A stretch of 64,000 nucleotides of DNA from Astrocystis sublimbata (taxonomy: Eukaryota > Ascomycota > Sordariomycetes > Xylariales > Xylariaceae): positions 62,001 through 126,000 of the forward strand of contig JAJNNY010000027.1 of assembly GCA_022453515.1 (NCBI GenBank), given 5' to 3'. The notes under the pieces were generated by a model that saw nothing but the letters and a program-made list of their open reading frames with translations, did not search any database and was not told the DNA's origin. The position numbers and the translations under genes were made by a program. This document shows positions 43,915 to 54,899 of this stretch, piece after piece. Numbering within the stretch: position 1 is the stretch's first letter; every line of letters begins with the position of its first letter.

Positions 43915-46078
43915 CGTTGCGAAAGGTCAGACGCTCGGTCCACGGCTTGCCTATGTCCGGTTCCAAGACAATGGTGGCCTTATGTTTGCTGGCGTAGCCT
44001 ACAGCACACTCAGATTGAAGTTCGGAATCTTGGTTGCCAGAAAAACCAAGCGCCTATAAGCAACACAGGGATCGACGGTCAAACTTCCATGAACGAATGG
44101 GGTAAATTGTAGATGTGTATCGAACTAGATACAAAAAGTCGGCGTTTCGGGGTGCGCAGGTTGTTCATTTGGCGAGAAATGTCATGCCGACTGCAGAAAC
44201 AACGTGGAAGACAGGGCTGGCAGACATAGTCTACCTAGGTACTGAGGAGGAAGAAAGCGGCTGGCAGTTAGTTCCAAGGTTGCGTTGAATCGATCATGGA
44301 CCGCCCCCGGCCTCGAGTGCTGAGGGGAGCTAACTTGGTACCCGCTCCCCGCTATCGATAAGTGCTCAGCACCCACCTGGGGGGAGGAAGGCTTGAGGAA
44401 ACAGCCGCAAGTCCCCCGCATACCTAAACTTGGACAAAACCTAAGTAGAAGGCTCAGAGCACCTACCTAGGTACCTAAGTCGACAAAGGACCTTTCCTAC
44501 GGATGCCTCTTATTGGAACATAAATGCCCACGTCTACATACCCGGTATTTCCTAACTTCGTGCAATGTTATAAGTACATACATGTACCTAGACCCTGGCG
44601 AAAAGCGTCTAGGTCATCACTGTAATAGTGCAGGGAAGGTCGGGTTGCCAAATCCTGGCTAATCTTACCTACCTAGGTAAGTATCTATCACATGCTGATA
44701 TCAAGCTCTGGTTGATAGCATTTCGGCCTGCCCCGGCTCGGCACAGCGTAGGTATTGATAAGATATACCTAATGATCTCTTGAGATTGGGTTGAAGTCCG
44801 GCTCCAAATGTCATCTATGAGAACGATGTGCACCATCGTCACCCTCAGAGCAAAAACGGCCACAAAATACCCAAGAGCGCCCACTGGTGATATAACCATC
44901 CTTCTTTAGTACAGTCACCCCTCCTCGACACCTACCTGGCCCTGCCTGGCGGGCCTGGATAGTTGCTGCTGAGGGAGCCCAGGCGAGCCAGGCACATCTG
45001 CAGATGACTGGGTACATGGGTACATGTATCTTGCGTATAAGCCACGCCGCTCCGCCAACCATGTCAGACCCAGCTGCGGACATAGCTGGTACGGAGGGGT
45101 CAATAGACTGCCCACATGGCGGCTGAGCTATCCGCTGCTGTCGAAACAAGTACCTAAACGTGCGGCCTCCCCTTAGCGTACGACAAGGCTTAGTTCCTAT
45201 GTGAGTTGCCGACGTGCCGACGCAACGCAACGGAACGGTGAAGATGGGCGGCACCACGCAGTTGCTGCTGCCCACCTGCACCTTGGGGCCCTCCTGCAAT
45301 CAGCCTTGCCAGCAGATACTGTACCTAAGTAAGTAGCAAGGGCGCCTAGGAGATTCCAGGGCTGTGTTGATAAAAGGGCTCCTGGGCCCAGAAACCTTGA
45401 CGGAGGTATCTTCACCTGTCCGTTGTGCCGCCTTTTCTGTTCCATCTGCGTGCCTACGTACCTACATGTAGGTACTGAGCTACAGTTACCCTCCCAACCT
45501 GCATATATATTTTTACGCAATCCATACTGGGACCTGTCGTACCTGGCAGAACTACCTACACTTCTTAGAGGTAGGTCCAGGGCTGTGAGGTAAGCAAACC
45601 AAGCCTAGGTAGCGCTAGCGCAGAGCTTGAGATCAGCTCTGGCTCCTGGCGTGCGGCGTGCCTGGCGAGCCTGAGCCTGGTTTTGCATCCCTGGGCGCTG
45701 AAGATAACCAAGGGTACGTACCGCAGCGAAACCCTCGACCCCTCCCCCTCCCTCTCCCTCCTCCCAAAGCGTCCCCCCTCTATTGGTCCCCGGCCATGGC
45801 GGACGACCAAGGGCACTCGCATCTCAGCCAGCACCGCGCCTCCTCCAGCTACCTACCTAACCTGATATATTCGAAGTGGCCTGCCCTTTCCCCCCCAAAC
45901 AGTCTTGTGGCCCAACGTCAGTCAGTCCCAACCTCCGATTCATCGACCGCCCGCTCTTTCCGTTGCCGACATCCGGCTGCGTCCGCACCTTCGCACCTTC
46001 GCATATCGCGACTTCATCGTTACCTGATACCGAATCGCCCACTCCCTTGCATCGCGCTGGTGCGCACCCCACGTCACA
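43915..46078. other. Divergent gap E2 / CaM kinase
   Basis: The shared upstream region of two divergent genes. TAGGTA/TACCTA motifs appear at about 44232-44241, 44462-44479, 44667-44682, 45317, 45458-45476, 45569 and 45605. A C-rich CT stretch (45739-45781) precedes the kinase start by about 300 bp and may be its core promoter. No gene supported. Confidence 0.55.
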
Positions 46079-47642
46079 ATGAGTTGTAAGTCCACGCGGA
46101 ATTCATCATCTTGTTCTTGGAACAGCACAGCTTCCTTGTCGGTCGCGGCCACCGTCACCACCGGCCATCGCCTCGGCTCTTAGCCTGCTGTCCAACTTAC
46201 CTCTCCCACGTCGAGCCGCCTACGATGCCGTTGTTGTCTCTCCACGCTGCTAAACTGTACCGAACAGTCAACGCAATGTTCAACCGCCTACAAGGCCAGC
46301 CTGAAAGCTATGAGCGGAAGGCCAAGTACAGGTTCGGTCGAGCCTTGGGCGCCGGTACCTATGGTATCGTCCGCGAAGCAGACGGTCCTGCTGGGAAAGT
46401 GGCGATCAAGATCATTCTGAAGAAGAATGTCAAGGGGAACGAAAAAATGGTTCTCGACGAACTCGACATGCTCCAGCGTCTCAAGCACCCCCACATCGTC
46501 AAATTTGTCGACTGGTTTGAATCAAGGGTAAACCAACTTCGGTCACTTCCACTCGACTAACTCGACTAACACGCTTTTCTTCTCACGTAGGACAAATACT
46601 ACATTGTGACCGAGCTTGCCACAGGCGGAGAATTGTTCGATCGCATTTGCGAGAAGGGGAAATTTACCGAGAAGGATGCATCACAGACCATCAAGCAGGT
46701 CCTCGGCGCCGTTGACTATCTGCACGACAAAAATGTTGTCCACAGGGGTATGTTTCTATCCTCATCTCAGAAAGTGGTACATAATCTGACATGTGTTGTA
46801 GACCTCAAACCGGAGAATCTTTTATACCAGACCAAACAACCGGATTCCGATCTCGTCCTAGCCGATTTCGGCATCGCAAAGATGTTGGACACGAAAGACG
46901 AGGTCCTCACTACTATGGCGGGTTCCTTCGGCTATGCGGCTCCCGAAGTCATGCTGAAAAAAGGCCACGGAAAGCCGGTTGACATGTGGTCCATGGGCGT
47001 CATTACCTACACTCTTTTGTGTGGCTACTCACCATTCCGCTCAGAAAACCTCCAGGATTTGATCAATGAGTGTAGCGCCGCCAATGTGGTGTTCCATGAA
47101 CGTTACTGGAGAGATGTCAGTGATGACGCAAAGGATTTCATCATGTCTCTACTACGCCCGAACCCAGAAGATAGGTGGTCGAGTTCAGTAAGTTTGTGAT
47201 CCAAGTTGACAAATCGCGCTTGTACAACGTAACGTACTAAATGACCTGCTAGCAAGCGTTGAAACACCCGTGGCTGAGCGGTGAGACCGCTACTGACCAC
47301 AACTTGTTGCCTGAAATCAAGGCCTACATGGCCAAGGCACGCCTTCGTCGGGGTATCGAACTTGTGAAGCTATCCAATCGTATTGAAGCTCTCAAAATCC
47401 AAGACGACGATCCCGACCATCCTGACTTCCCCGAGGATACACGGGCAGGAGCAGAAGAGGCGCAGGCTTCTCAATCGGATAAGCCTACAGGGAAAGGCAG
47501 ATTGCAGAATGCCGTGAAAGGCGCTATCTTCCGTGAGGTCGTTCTAGCCAAGGTCAGAGAGATGAAGGAGCAGGAGCAAACACAGAAAGTCAAAGATGAG
47601 GTAGAAAGGGAAGCGCGGCGCAAGAGCTTCAATGCGCCCTAG
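46079..47642 (+). CDS. cmk1: Calcium/calmodulin-dependent protein kinase
   Basis: A Ser/Thr kinase of the CaMK group that responds to calcium through calmodulin. Five coding exons: 46079-46085 (7 nt), 46268-46527, 46591-46747, 46802-47187 and 47253-47642, giving 399 residues. The tiny first exon supplies Met-Ser and one base of Phe, giving [17 protein letters not shown], which matches the start of fungal CaM kinases. The fold has [11 protein letters not shown] (Gly loop), VAIKIILKK (ATP Lys), [12 protein letters not shown] (catalytic Asp142), [30 protein letters not shown] and [17 protein letters not shown]. The tail ([19 protein letters not shown]) is where calmodulin-binding and autoinhibitory segments sit in relatives. 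The gene converges on the Ser-rich protein gene at 48469. The symbol is by family. Confidence 0.92.
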
Positions 47643-48468
47643 ATGGAGACGTTGGCGAGTAACACACTTATGAACACCTGGGAAACGGCATAGTCAATTC
47701 TTCAAATTACTCTGAACATCAGATTGAATGCATCATGGCTAAAAGCTCAGGATACGGGACTGAACAACTTCACCCCGAAGGTGATTGTTCGCAATGCAGG
47801 CAGAGAGGACTGAAAATTTTGTCATGGGACATGTTCCCGTCTCTCAATGGAATCTCATCTCCTTGTGCATCCTTTACGTGGTCGATTCGTGGTTTCGCGA
47901 TGACATTGGCGTTTCCGGGGGGCTTTTGGTTTCGACCAATATATGTATAGTCTAGGTATCGGAGATTAAACGCTTCGACGGCTTTTGACCCGTCAATTGA
48001 TTATACTTAAGGCAAACTGCAAATTGCTCCCTTCATCTCTCAGTGTTGAAGGATGTGACTGCGCAGTACTGCAGCAAACCAAAATCTTAGAGAGCATACG
48101 CAATCTCCCTTTCATTTACAAACGAAGAATATATCCAAGAAGTCTGATGGTGGTGAGAAACAAAGAAAAAGAATTACTGTACATGTAATTATATGTTGAA
48201 AGCTTGCGCAATGTGTGTTCACCGTAGTATGTATGCTATTAATGACCACAGTTAAAAATCCCATGCTGGTATCATCCGTTTCCCTCGTTTGTAATCCTGT
48301 TGCGACCTTTGTACATGTGGTCTCACATTTTATCTCTGGTGGCCACGTTATCGCGACTAATTTACATTGCCCCGCAAAATTGCAGCAAATATAGCAAAGC
48401 TACCTCCATCCATGGTTGGTAGTTGCTCAAGTAGATATGCAGTTCGTCATACAACTAGCTACCTCATC
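47643..48468. other. Convergent 3' region
   Basis: The 3' ends of the kinase (plus) and the Ser-rich protein gene (minus). AT-rich; no gene or strong motif seen. Confidence 0.5.
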
Positions 48469-49848
48469 TCATGGGTCAAGCTCGCCCAACACCTGCTCCC
48501 TGAGCGCCTCGTACCGCCGGCCATCAAACCGCTTCCGCTGCCATCCATTGGCCCGCAAGCGCTCGATGCGGCCCCGGATGTCGTCGCTGGTGGCAGATAG
48601 CGGCGCCGCAGTGGCGCTTGTGGGTGTCATGGACGAGGCGGCACTGCCGTAATGCCCATTGAGACCGGCAGATACCGAATTATATCTTCGCAGGTGAGGG
48701 TAGTTGGCTGTGTCCATGGTTGTCTGGACGCGAAGAGCTGGACGCATCAATGTCTTTATGCTGCTGGGCCCTGGCAAACTGTTGTTCCGGGGGTGCTGGA
48801 CGATGCCCATGGATCGCTGCCGTCGAAGAGCGAGCGGTGGTGCTGGCGTCAGGCCGTGCAGGACGAATTCGGGCTCGTCCTCCTGCTGTGGTATGGGCGT
48901 CGCGGGCGGCGTGTCGTCGAGCGACGTGTTGAGCAGGTCTTCGACGGCGCTGCGGTGCCGGCTGATCTGTTCTCGGAGTGCGGACATCTGATCGCGCAGG
49001 CGGTTGAGGTTACGCGTTTGCAGGAAGGACTCAAGGTCGAAGATGTGGTTGCTCGGCGTGTTGCTTCGCTCCTGGTATTGGCCCTCCCTTGTTCTGCTGC
49101 GCGAATCGGGCTCGACTTCTGGAGTGGTGGCCCTCGATACGCGTCTCGGGCTTTCAGCGCGCCGTTTGATAATCGAACTGGGTATTATCGTGGTAGGTGA
49201 TATTGCTGAGCATGGTTCTCGCTCTCGCGGTGGCGGCGGGGCGGAGAAGCTGTAGTCCTCCCAGCCGAGTGTGGGACTGTCGGGACGGATGTACGGCTCC
49301 GGTTGGAACTCTAGAAATTCCGGCAGGTTGGAGAAGGAGACGGATTTCTTGGGTTTCGTACGAACTGGCCGGACCGGTTTTGTTGGAGTATCGTCGTCAA
49401 GGGAGGATATACTCGTCCGTGGCGACGACGAAGGGGTGCTGGCATCCGACGAGAGTCCGGGCGAGCTCAGACTGGTCGTCGACATGGAAGACGGCGACCT
49501 CGCCCTTTCGGCCATGTTCCATTCCGTTGCCATGACTCGGCTCTCTGCTTCGGCGTAGTGTTCCTTTGCACGGTCCAGTAGCTGGGTGCGATATGCCGAT
49601 GAGCAGGATAGGGGGCGCGCACACCACTCAAAGGAGGACGCTGCGTAGAAGTGCAGGTATATTATGTGCAGCGGCTCAATTGATGATGTGTCGCTTAAGC
49701 TTTCCAAGATCTCGCAGCATTGCATGGAACACGAAAGGTATTTGCGCGCCTGATATTTGCGCTTCACTTCCTGAATCGCTTTCTTCCATTCCTTAGCATT
49801 AGCGGGAGTCGCCACGAGGCCAGGCGAGGGTACCCGTGAAGCACACAT
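48469..49848 (-). CDS. Uncharacterised Ser/Pro-rich protein with helical N-terminus
   Basis: I do not recognise a named family, though the layout resembles conserved hypothetical proteins of Pezizomycotina. The first ATG in frame is at 49848 (MCASRVPSPGLVATPANAKEW); the frame is open further upstream but without ATG, so 459 residues is the safe length. Residues 20-110 are helical and Cys-containing (KKAIQEVKRKYQARKYLSC, then EPLHIIYLHFYAASSFEWCA), like a TPR or MIT-type hairpin. A long disordered Ser/Pro/Thr region follows, with KKSVSF, which fits the RVxF docking motif for protein phosphatase 1. A predicted coiled coil lies at LNRLRDQMSALREQISRHR. The C-terminus is basic (RIERLRANGWQRKRFDGRR). 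A role as a scaffold or phosphatase adaptor is speculative. Confidence 0.75.
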   Translation of the reverse strand: MCASRVPSPGLVATPANAKEWKKAIQEVKRKYQARKYLSCSMQCCEILESLSDTSSIEPLHIIYLHFYAASSFEWCARPLSCSSAYRTQLLDRAKEHYAEAESRVMATEWNMAERARSPSSMSTTSLSSPGLSSDASTPSSSPRTSISSLDDDTPTKPVRPVRTKPKKSVSFSNLPEFLEFQPEPYIRPDSPTLGWEDYSFSAPPPPREREPCSAISPTTIIPSSIIKRRAESPRRVSRATTPEVEPDSRSRTREGQYQERSNTPSNHIFDLESFLQTRNLNRLRDQMSALREQISRHRSAVEDLLNTSLDDTPPATPIPQQEDEPEFVLHGLTPAPPLALRRQRSMGIVQHPRNNSLPGPSSIKTLMRPALRVQTTMDTANYPHLRRYNSVSAGLNGHYGSAASSMTPTSATAAPLSATSDDIRGRIERLRANGWQRKRFDGRRYEALREQVLGELDP

Positions 49849-52800
49849 GGCCGCAATCGAATCGCTGTCTATACGGATATCAGGTGTGCCGATCAAGACG
49901 ATCAGAGAGTGGTGTAGAATCTTTGTTCGAATTTTTTTTGATGAAAGTGCCCTGCTTGCTTGGTCTTGTACGCAGGTCTTTGTATGACAGCAGGGGTACT
50001 TAGATCGTCAATTTTACCCTCTTTGATGAGACAGATAGGTCACTTCGGTCTAGTACTCTCAATGTACACAGCCCATTGCAGATATTGGCTAGACACTTCG
50101 AAGGGCCTTTGACAGTAACGTAACCTGGACTATGTAGAGCAACTCTCTTAGTTATCAGAGTCCATAATAGATGGGCTTGTCAAGGACACCAATAAGACCC
50201 AAGGTCGATGTGAGTCGAGGGCGGTCTCGAATTATCGCGTGGCGGTTCTCGTGCCTTGGTGTGGTGAGTTGCTACCAAAATGGAAATGGAATGCTCTCGG
50301 CCACGACAGGCCTTTTATTTCGAGTTTGAGTAATGGCGTGGGTATCACTCCATACAGCTCAGCGAGTCAACTATAGCTACCCAAATGCCGATGGGTTGCG
50401 TAAGTGAACTTATGGTTTCTGCTGCAACGACGGCTCGAGGACGGGATCTCGCGGGCAAAAGGGCGCTGATAGGTGTATGAGTCTCAGTAGACATGCAAGG
50501 ATGTGAGCAAAGAGAAAGGCCAATGTTTTGTGCGCTGCAACGACAACCGACTGGTGAGGTGAGAAGGGGTGACAATTGGGGTAAAGGTACATTAAAGATG
50601 AATGTGCAAAGGTGAAGCGGATTATCGCAAGATGTCAACTAGCCCTCCGGTTGCTATTTACTAATCATCTCCCCCGTCGGTAGAAGAGACGAGCGCCGTG
50701 TGGGAAAGGGTCCCGGAGGAGTTAAGAATCAGCATTCCCCTACTATCGACCAGGGTATGCAAGGGTTTGAGATGCAACCTTTAAGTACGGTCCCTATTGC
50801 TGACTTACATACCCTGCCATACTTTTCGCCAATACCTAGGTTACTTACCAATACCTTACCCTTCGTAAACCCTAAGCGACATCACAGATACGAGTACTGT
50901 ACAGTAGTGCTAAGCTTAGCAGACAACGCAACGCAACACAACGCAACGCGTCTGTTCGCCGTGATACCTGTCCACGGCGACAGCTGCGAACATGAAACCG
51001 ACCAGGCCGCCTGGGGGTCACTCGGGGTCGTGAAATTTGCTGCAACCCACACGTCAGGTCCTGCTTGGGTATGTATAATTTCGCACCAGGCCCGCCTGTT
51101 TCCTCGGCCAGTTCTGGTCAGGTTTACTGGCGACGAGGAAGTAAGTCACCTGCTGCTGCATCAGATAATGCGAGTATGCAGTCATGGTGCATTGTGAGCA
51201 GCCGAAACTTCTCCCTCATTGGAATGGTAGACGAGTGCTTGGTCCCTTTGTGGTCTCTCACCGGTCCGTGCTAGGCGATCCCTAGCGTAGCAATGCCGTT
51301 GATGATATGTGACCGATGAGAACGACGAAGAGGACCTTGCATGCGTTCCTAATCAGGTCGACCTTTCTCAGATAGGACGAATCCTCCGCGGCCCAGCCCG
51401 GGGCCTGCCCGGGAGTCAGGAGAACGGGCGAGGACAGTGACGACCCTAGTCCGTTTTCAACGCCATCCTGGATGTCAAATCTAGACTCCGGGGACATGAC
51501 ACTAAAAGTGATAGGTTTGCCATATCCAGACCGGGACTCAAAGGTGGTGCGCCGGAAGTTGCGTTCTGGACTTTTGGCCCAGCTTTGGACCATTGTCCAT
51601 CTCTACACACATGTGTACGAATAGTGTAAGTTGGAAGAATCCGGTGGACGAGATGTTATATCAGCGATCTCCAATACCCAAAGCGACATCGAAGGTCTCC
51701 ATTGGGACACTGGAGTTTATCAGTGACCATATCTGCGGGGTTCGAAGGCGAACATATGTTTTTCCACACACACACCCAAGAGTATCGTTCCTGCGTCGTA
51801 TCGGCGCACAGACAGTTGTTGCCCAGCTAACCAGACGTGCCAGACGTGCCAGATGCTGCACCTATTTGCATTGGGTGCTTCGGGGCCACTCTACATGGCC
51901 TACATGACGTCCACATCTGGTCCACACATGAGTTCCCTTGAGAAGTGGCGCGATTTGCGGCAGGGATAGACCAGGGCATCTCTACTTTCAGGTCGCGGAG
52001 ACTTCACCGGGCGCCTACCGCGTACCGTACTGCGATTGATGATCCCTCCCCAGTCTGGATCTCGCAAATGCTCGTCCTCACTCGCCTAGGCTGCCTCCTA
52101 GTATGTAGCCATATGTTATCAAATGAGTCCAGTTGATTAGCATCGTCAAAGATGGAAAGAATTGCCGTCTGCTGTGCAGTAGGACACTGTTGAGTCTCCT
52201 AGCACCCGCACACCGGGGACTAAATACTCGCTAGAGCTTCTGTCAAGGGTTCGGTCAAGAGAGAGGGGCTAAGAAACCATGGCTAATGTTACATTGCCCC
52301 GTCGGTACCAGACTTGGCATGAGGTTGGCTAGGTCCGTGTGTTGCAGTAAGGTAATCCTCCTCGTCCTCCACGTTTCTCCGAGTTGTTTCCCACCCTCGC
52401 CACCGTACATACTAAGCAAGGCGAGCGAGGGCGAGTCGCCGTGAAACGGGAGGTAGGGCTGGCACGGCTGCGTGAGCTCGACTTACTAATCCACGCTTGC
52501 TAGGATGTCTAGATCTTTACCGGTCGTTGCCACGTGAGATGCTATGTGTACGCGAGATGGCCATCGTCCTTTAAAGCCGGGCTCTGCTCGTGGCTCTTAA
52601 ACGAGCGTTGTGCACCGTGCCTCTCATCATCTCCTTTATTTTCAGTAAATAATATGATGCCGGCACTCCTGATGCCTCGTCTACTCGAAGGTCCTTGCGC
52701 GGACGCCGCCCATGTACAGAACTATACGAGTAAATTTGGTATATCTTGACACTGTATCCGGGTTGGCTGCTGCTGCTAACAATCGGGAATTATCTGATGC

Positions 52801-54899
52801 CATCGAGATGCCTGTTAGGTTTTGTTAACGTCTATCCATAGGTACGCGATAGCGGTACTCCCCCACGCCACTGATGTGACTTTTCTCCCGAAGTTTGTAG
52901 CTACAATATCCAGCCTGGTCGATGGACGGCCGCTCATCTCTACCCCTCCAGCTTCGCACCGGACCGGGCTTTGTGCAACCCGTCCGCCAGACCCATCTTT
53001 GGCCTACCTATGATGCAGCAACGCACTACAGGAATACGAGCATTAGCAACGTATTGGATCTATTTGGGGGTTTGAGTGTTTTCATAAACATGATCATAGG
53101 CGTATCACCCATATAGAGGCTTTCCACCCAGTCTTGATATGTTTATTTCATGTCATGATCAGTTATGCGCAACTAGTCGATTGCGGCCCTGGCGAGTTTT
53201 TTGCCTTTGGTGGTGGCCATATCTGTCGCATTGTTGAGACAGCGGTTCGTCGATACACACGAGGCCTATAATGCATTTCTCTCGGCCGACATCATGCAAA
53301 GTCCTATCACGTCGACAGTCCAAATTGGGGATCTTGAAAGTGCCAACTTGAACTGATCGTGTCTACCTGCACATTGCGCCTACATACTTACCCATGTAGG
53401 TATGTACTTACAATTGTAGGAAACACGCTGGTATGATAAGGACAGTGAGAGCTTCATATTCGCTCAACCACACCTAGGTACTTATGTTGCTCATCGATGT
53501 AAACTCGATGGTTATTATAACATCGGAGGTGTCAGTTGTGTAGCCCAGGCTCACATTACCAATCTTAGATGTTGTGATATTGATATAGTTGCCCCTTAGA
53601 GCTTTGGTAGGAAAGAAGACTGCTTCGCAACCCGACAACTGCATACTTGGGTATCAGCGAAGGCATGGAAATTCACACGTTGACAACCCAAGAAAAAAGT
53701 ACCTAAAGTCGGGAGTCCACACCTACCTACAGGTAAGGTATACCAGGAACTAGTCAAGCTGACTTCTAGGGCTCTACCGCAACCTCCTGCAGTTGTGCAT
53801 ATGTTCAAGATTTTGCCTCGCAATTGCCAGGTAATTGATTCAACATCTCCATTCATGTTGACATGCAAAGCCGAGGGAACCTACTTGCGTAAGGTTGAAA
53901 TTTTGGTTGGCTTGCCTCCCCCCGTCATTGTATTGTACTTGGGGGTATAGGTAGGAATACCTACCTAGCGCCTAGGGGTCTAGGTAGGTAGTACATTTGT
54001 CGCGGTAAGCCACAGAGCATATAGGGAGGGGCGACCAAAGGAGGCTAGCCCGATCAATCATGTTCCACCTCCTTGTTTTCCCCAATACTAACCTATCCAG
54101 GCAGCTTAGTCAAAGGGAGTGCCTGCGTCCCGTCATTGCCCACATGTGTAGGTCATCTATTGCCAACGTTAGCCTGACACCCTGGGTTAGGTACCTAGGT
54201 ACCTAAGAGTCCACCTCCGACCTTTTCTGGTTGCTCTCCGCGTCAATTCCCGGCCAGGCTTGTTCATCCATTCTGGTCCGCCTGTTGCCCGTCCAGCATT
54301 CAACCTTCACCATCCAGCGTCCAGCAGTCAACCACCCCCCGAGCCATATACAGTCATTCATTCTCTCCTCCGCTCACCGGACGCTTGCCTCGCCCCCGAC
54401 GACACCCACGACCAAGGCTCCTTAGCGAGCGCGACAGCTTGTCAGCCTACGTGCTCGACCAGCATGCAGATGACCCGAGTCGCATCATGAACCGCTCTTC
54501 CTAGCAACCTTGGAACCCTTGATCGACATCAGCTTCCTCCCCCCGACACCGAGATAGAGATAGCCAGCATCGACCAGCCTAGGCGCGACCCTTTTGTCAG
54601 CCACGTCGACCTGCCACGTCGCGAGCACTATTGGGGGGAGCCTTTATTGCGAACACTCCTTTACCTCGCGCGGCTGTGGTCCACGCCGTCTTGCGTCGCG
54701 TCCCAACAAACGAATTCCCATCCTCCTTGGCCTCCACCTCGGGCTGTTCCGCGCGCAACCAACCAAGCCCCTCCCCACATGCCTCGGAGCGGTCACCTTC
54801 TTTTGCCTGTCAGCGCTTTCTTTACCGCGTCTTGCTTAGTGTCTGCGGCCGGTCCCTAATTTCACGCGCCGCGCTGGCGGAAGGGGGAACAAGGCTAGC
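49849..54899. other. Gene-poor gap, about 5 kb
   Basis: The longest stretch without a supportable gene. The left end is the promoter of the Ser-rich gene; the right 700 bp, C-rich with several overlapping plus-strand open frames, is probably the med14 promoter and 5' leader. In between, open frames at 50700-51197 (+) and 51282-51593 (-) have no domain I recognise. ACGCA pentamers repeat at 50926-50949. TAGGTA motifs occur at about 53394-53406, 53473-53481, 53948-53993 and 54188-54207. No transposon remnant can be read by eye. Confidence 0.5.
50926..50949. repeat. (ACGCA)n pentamer repeat
   Basis: Five adjacent five-base units, ACGCA or the variant ACACA, in the gene-poor gap. A minor slippage repeat. 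Confidence 0.7.

Noticed and set aside
50700..51197. 165-residue plus-strand open frame in the 5-kb gap
   Set aside because: No recognisable motif, no convincing codon pattern and no splice partners; left as part of the gap.
51282..51593. 103-residue minus-strand open frame starting with ATG
   Set aside because: Composition is plausible and the end is hydrophobic, but nothing supports it as a gene beyond being open; could be a decayed fragment.
53596..53868. 90-residue minus-strand frame with several Cys
   Set aside because: Starts at TTG and has no secretion signal or family pattern.
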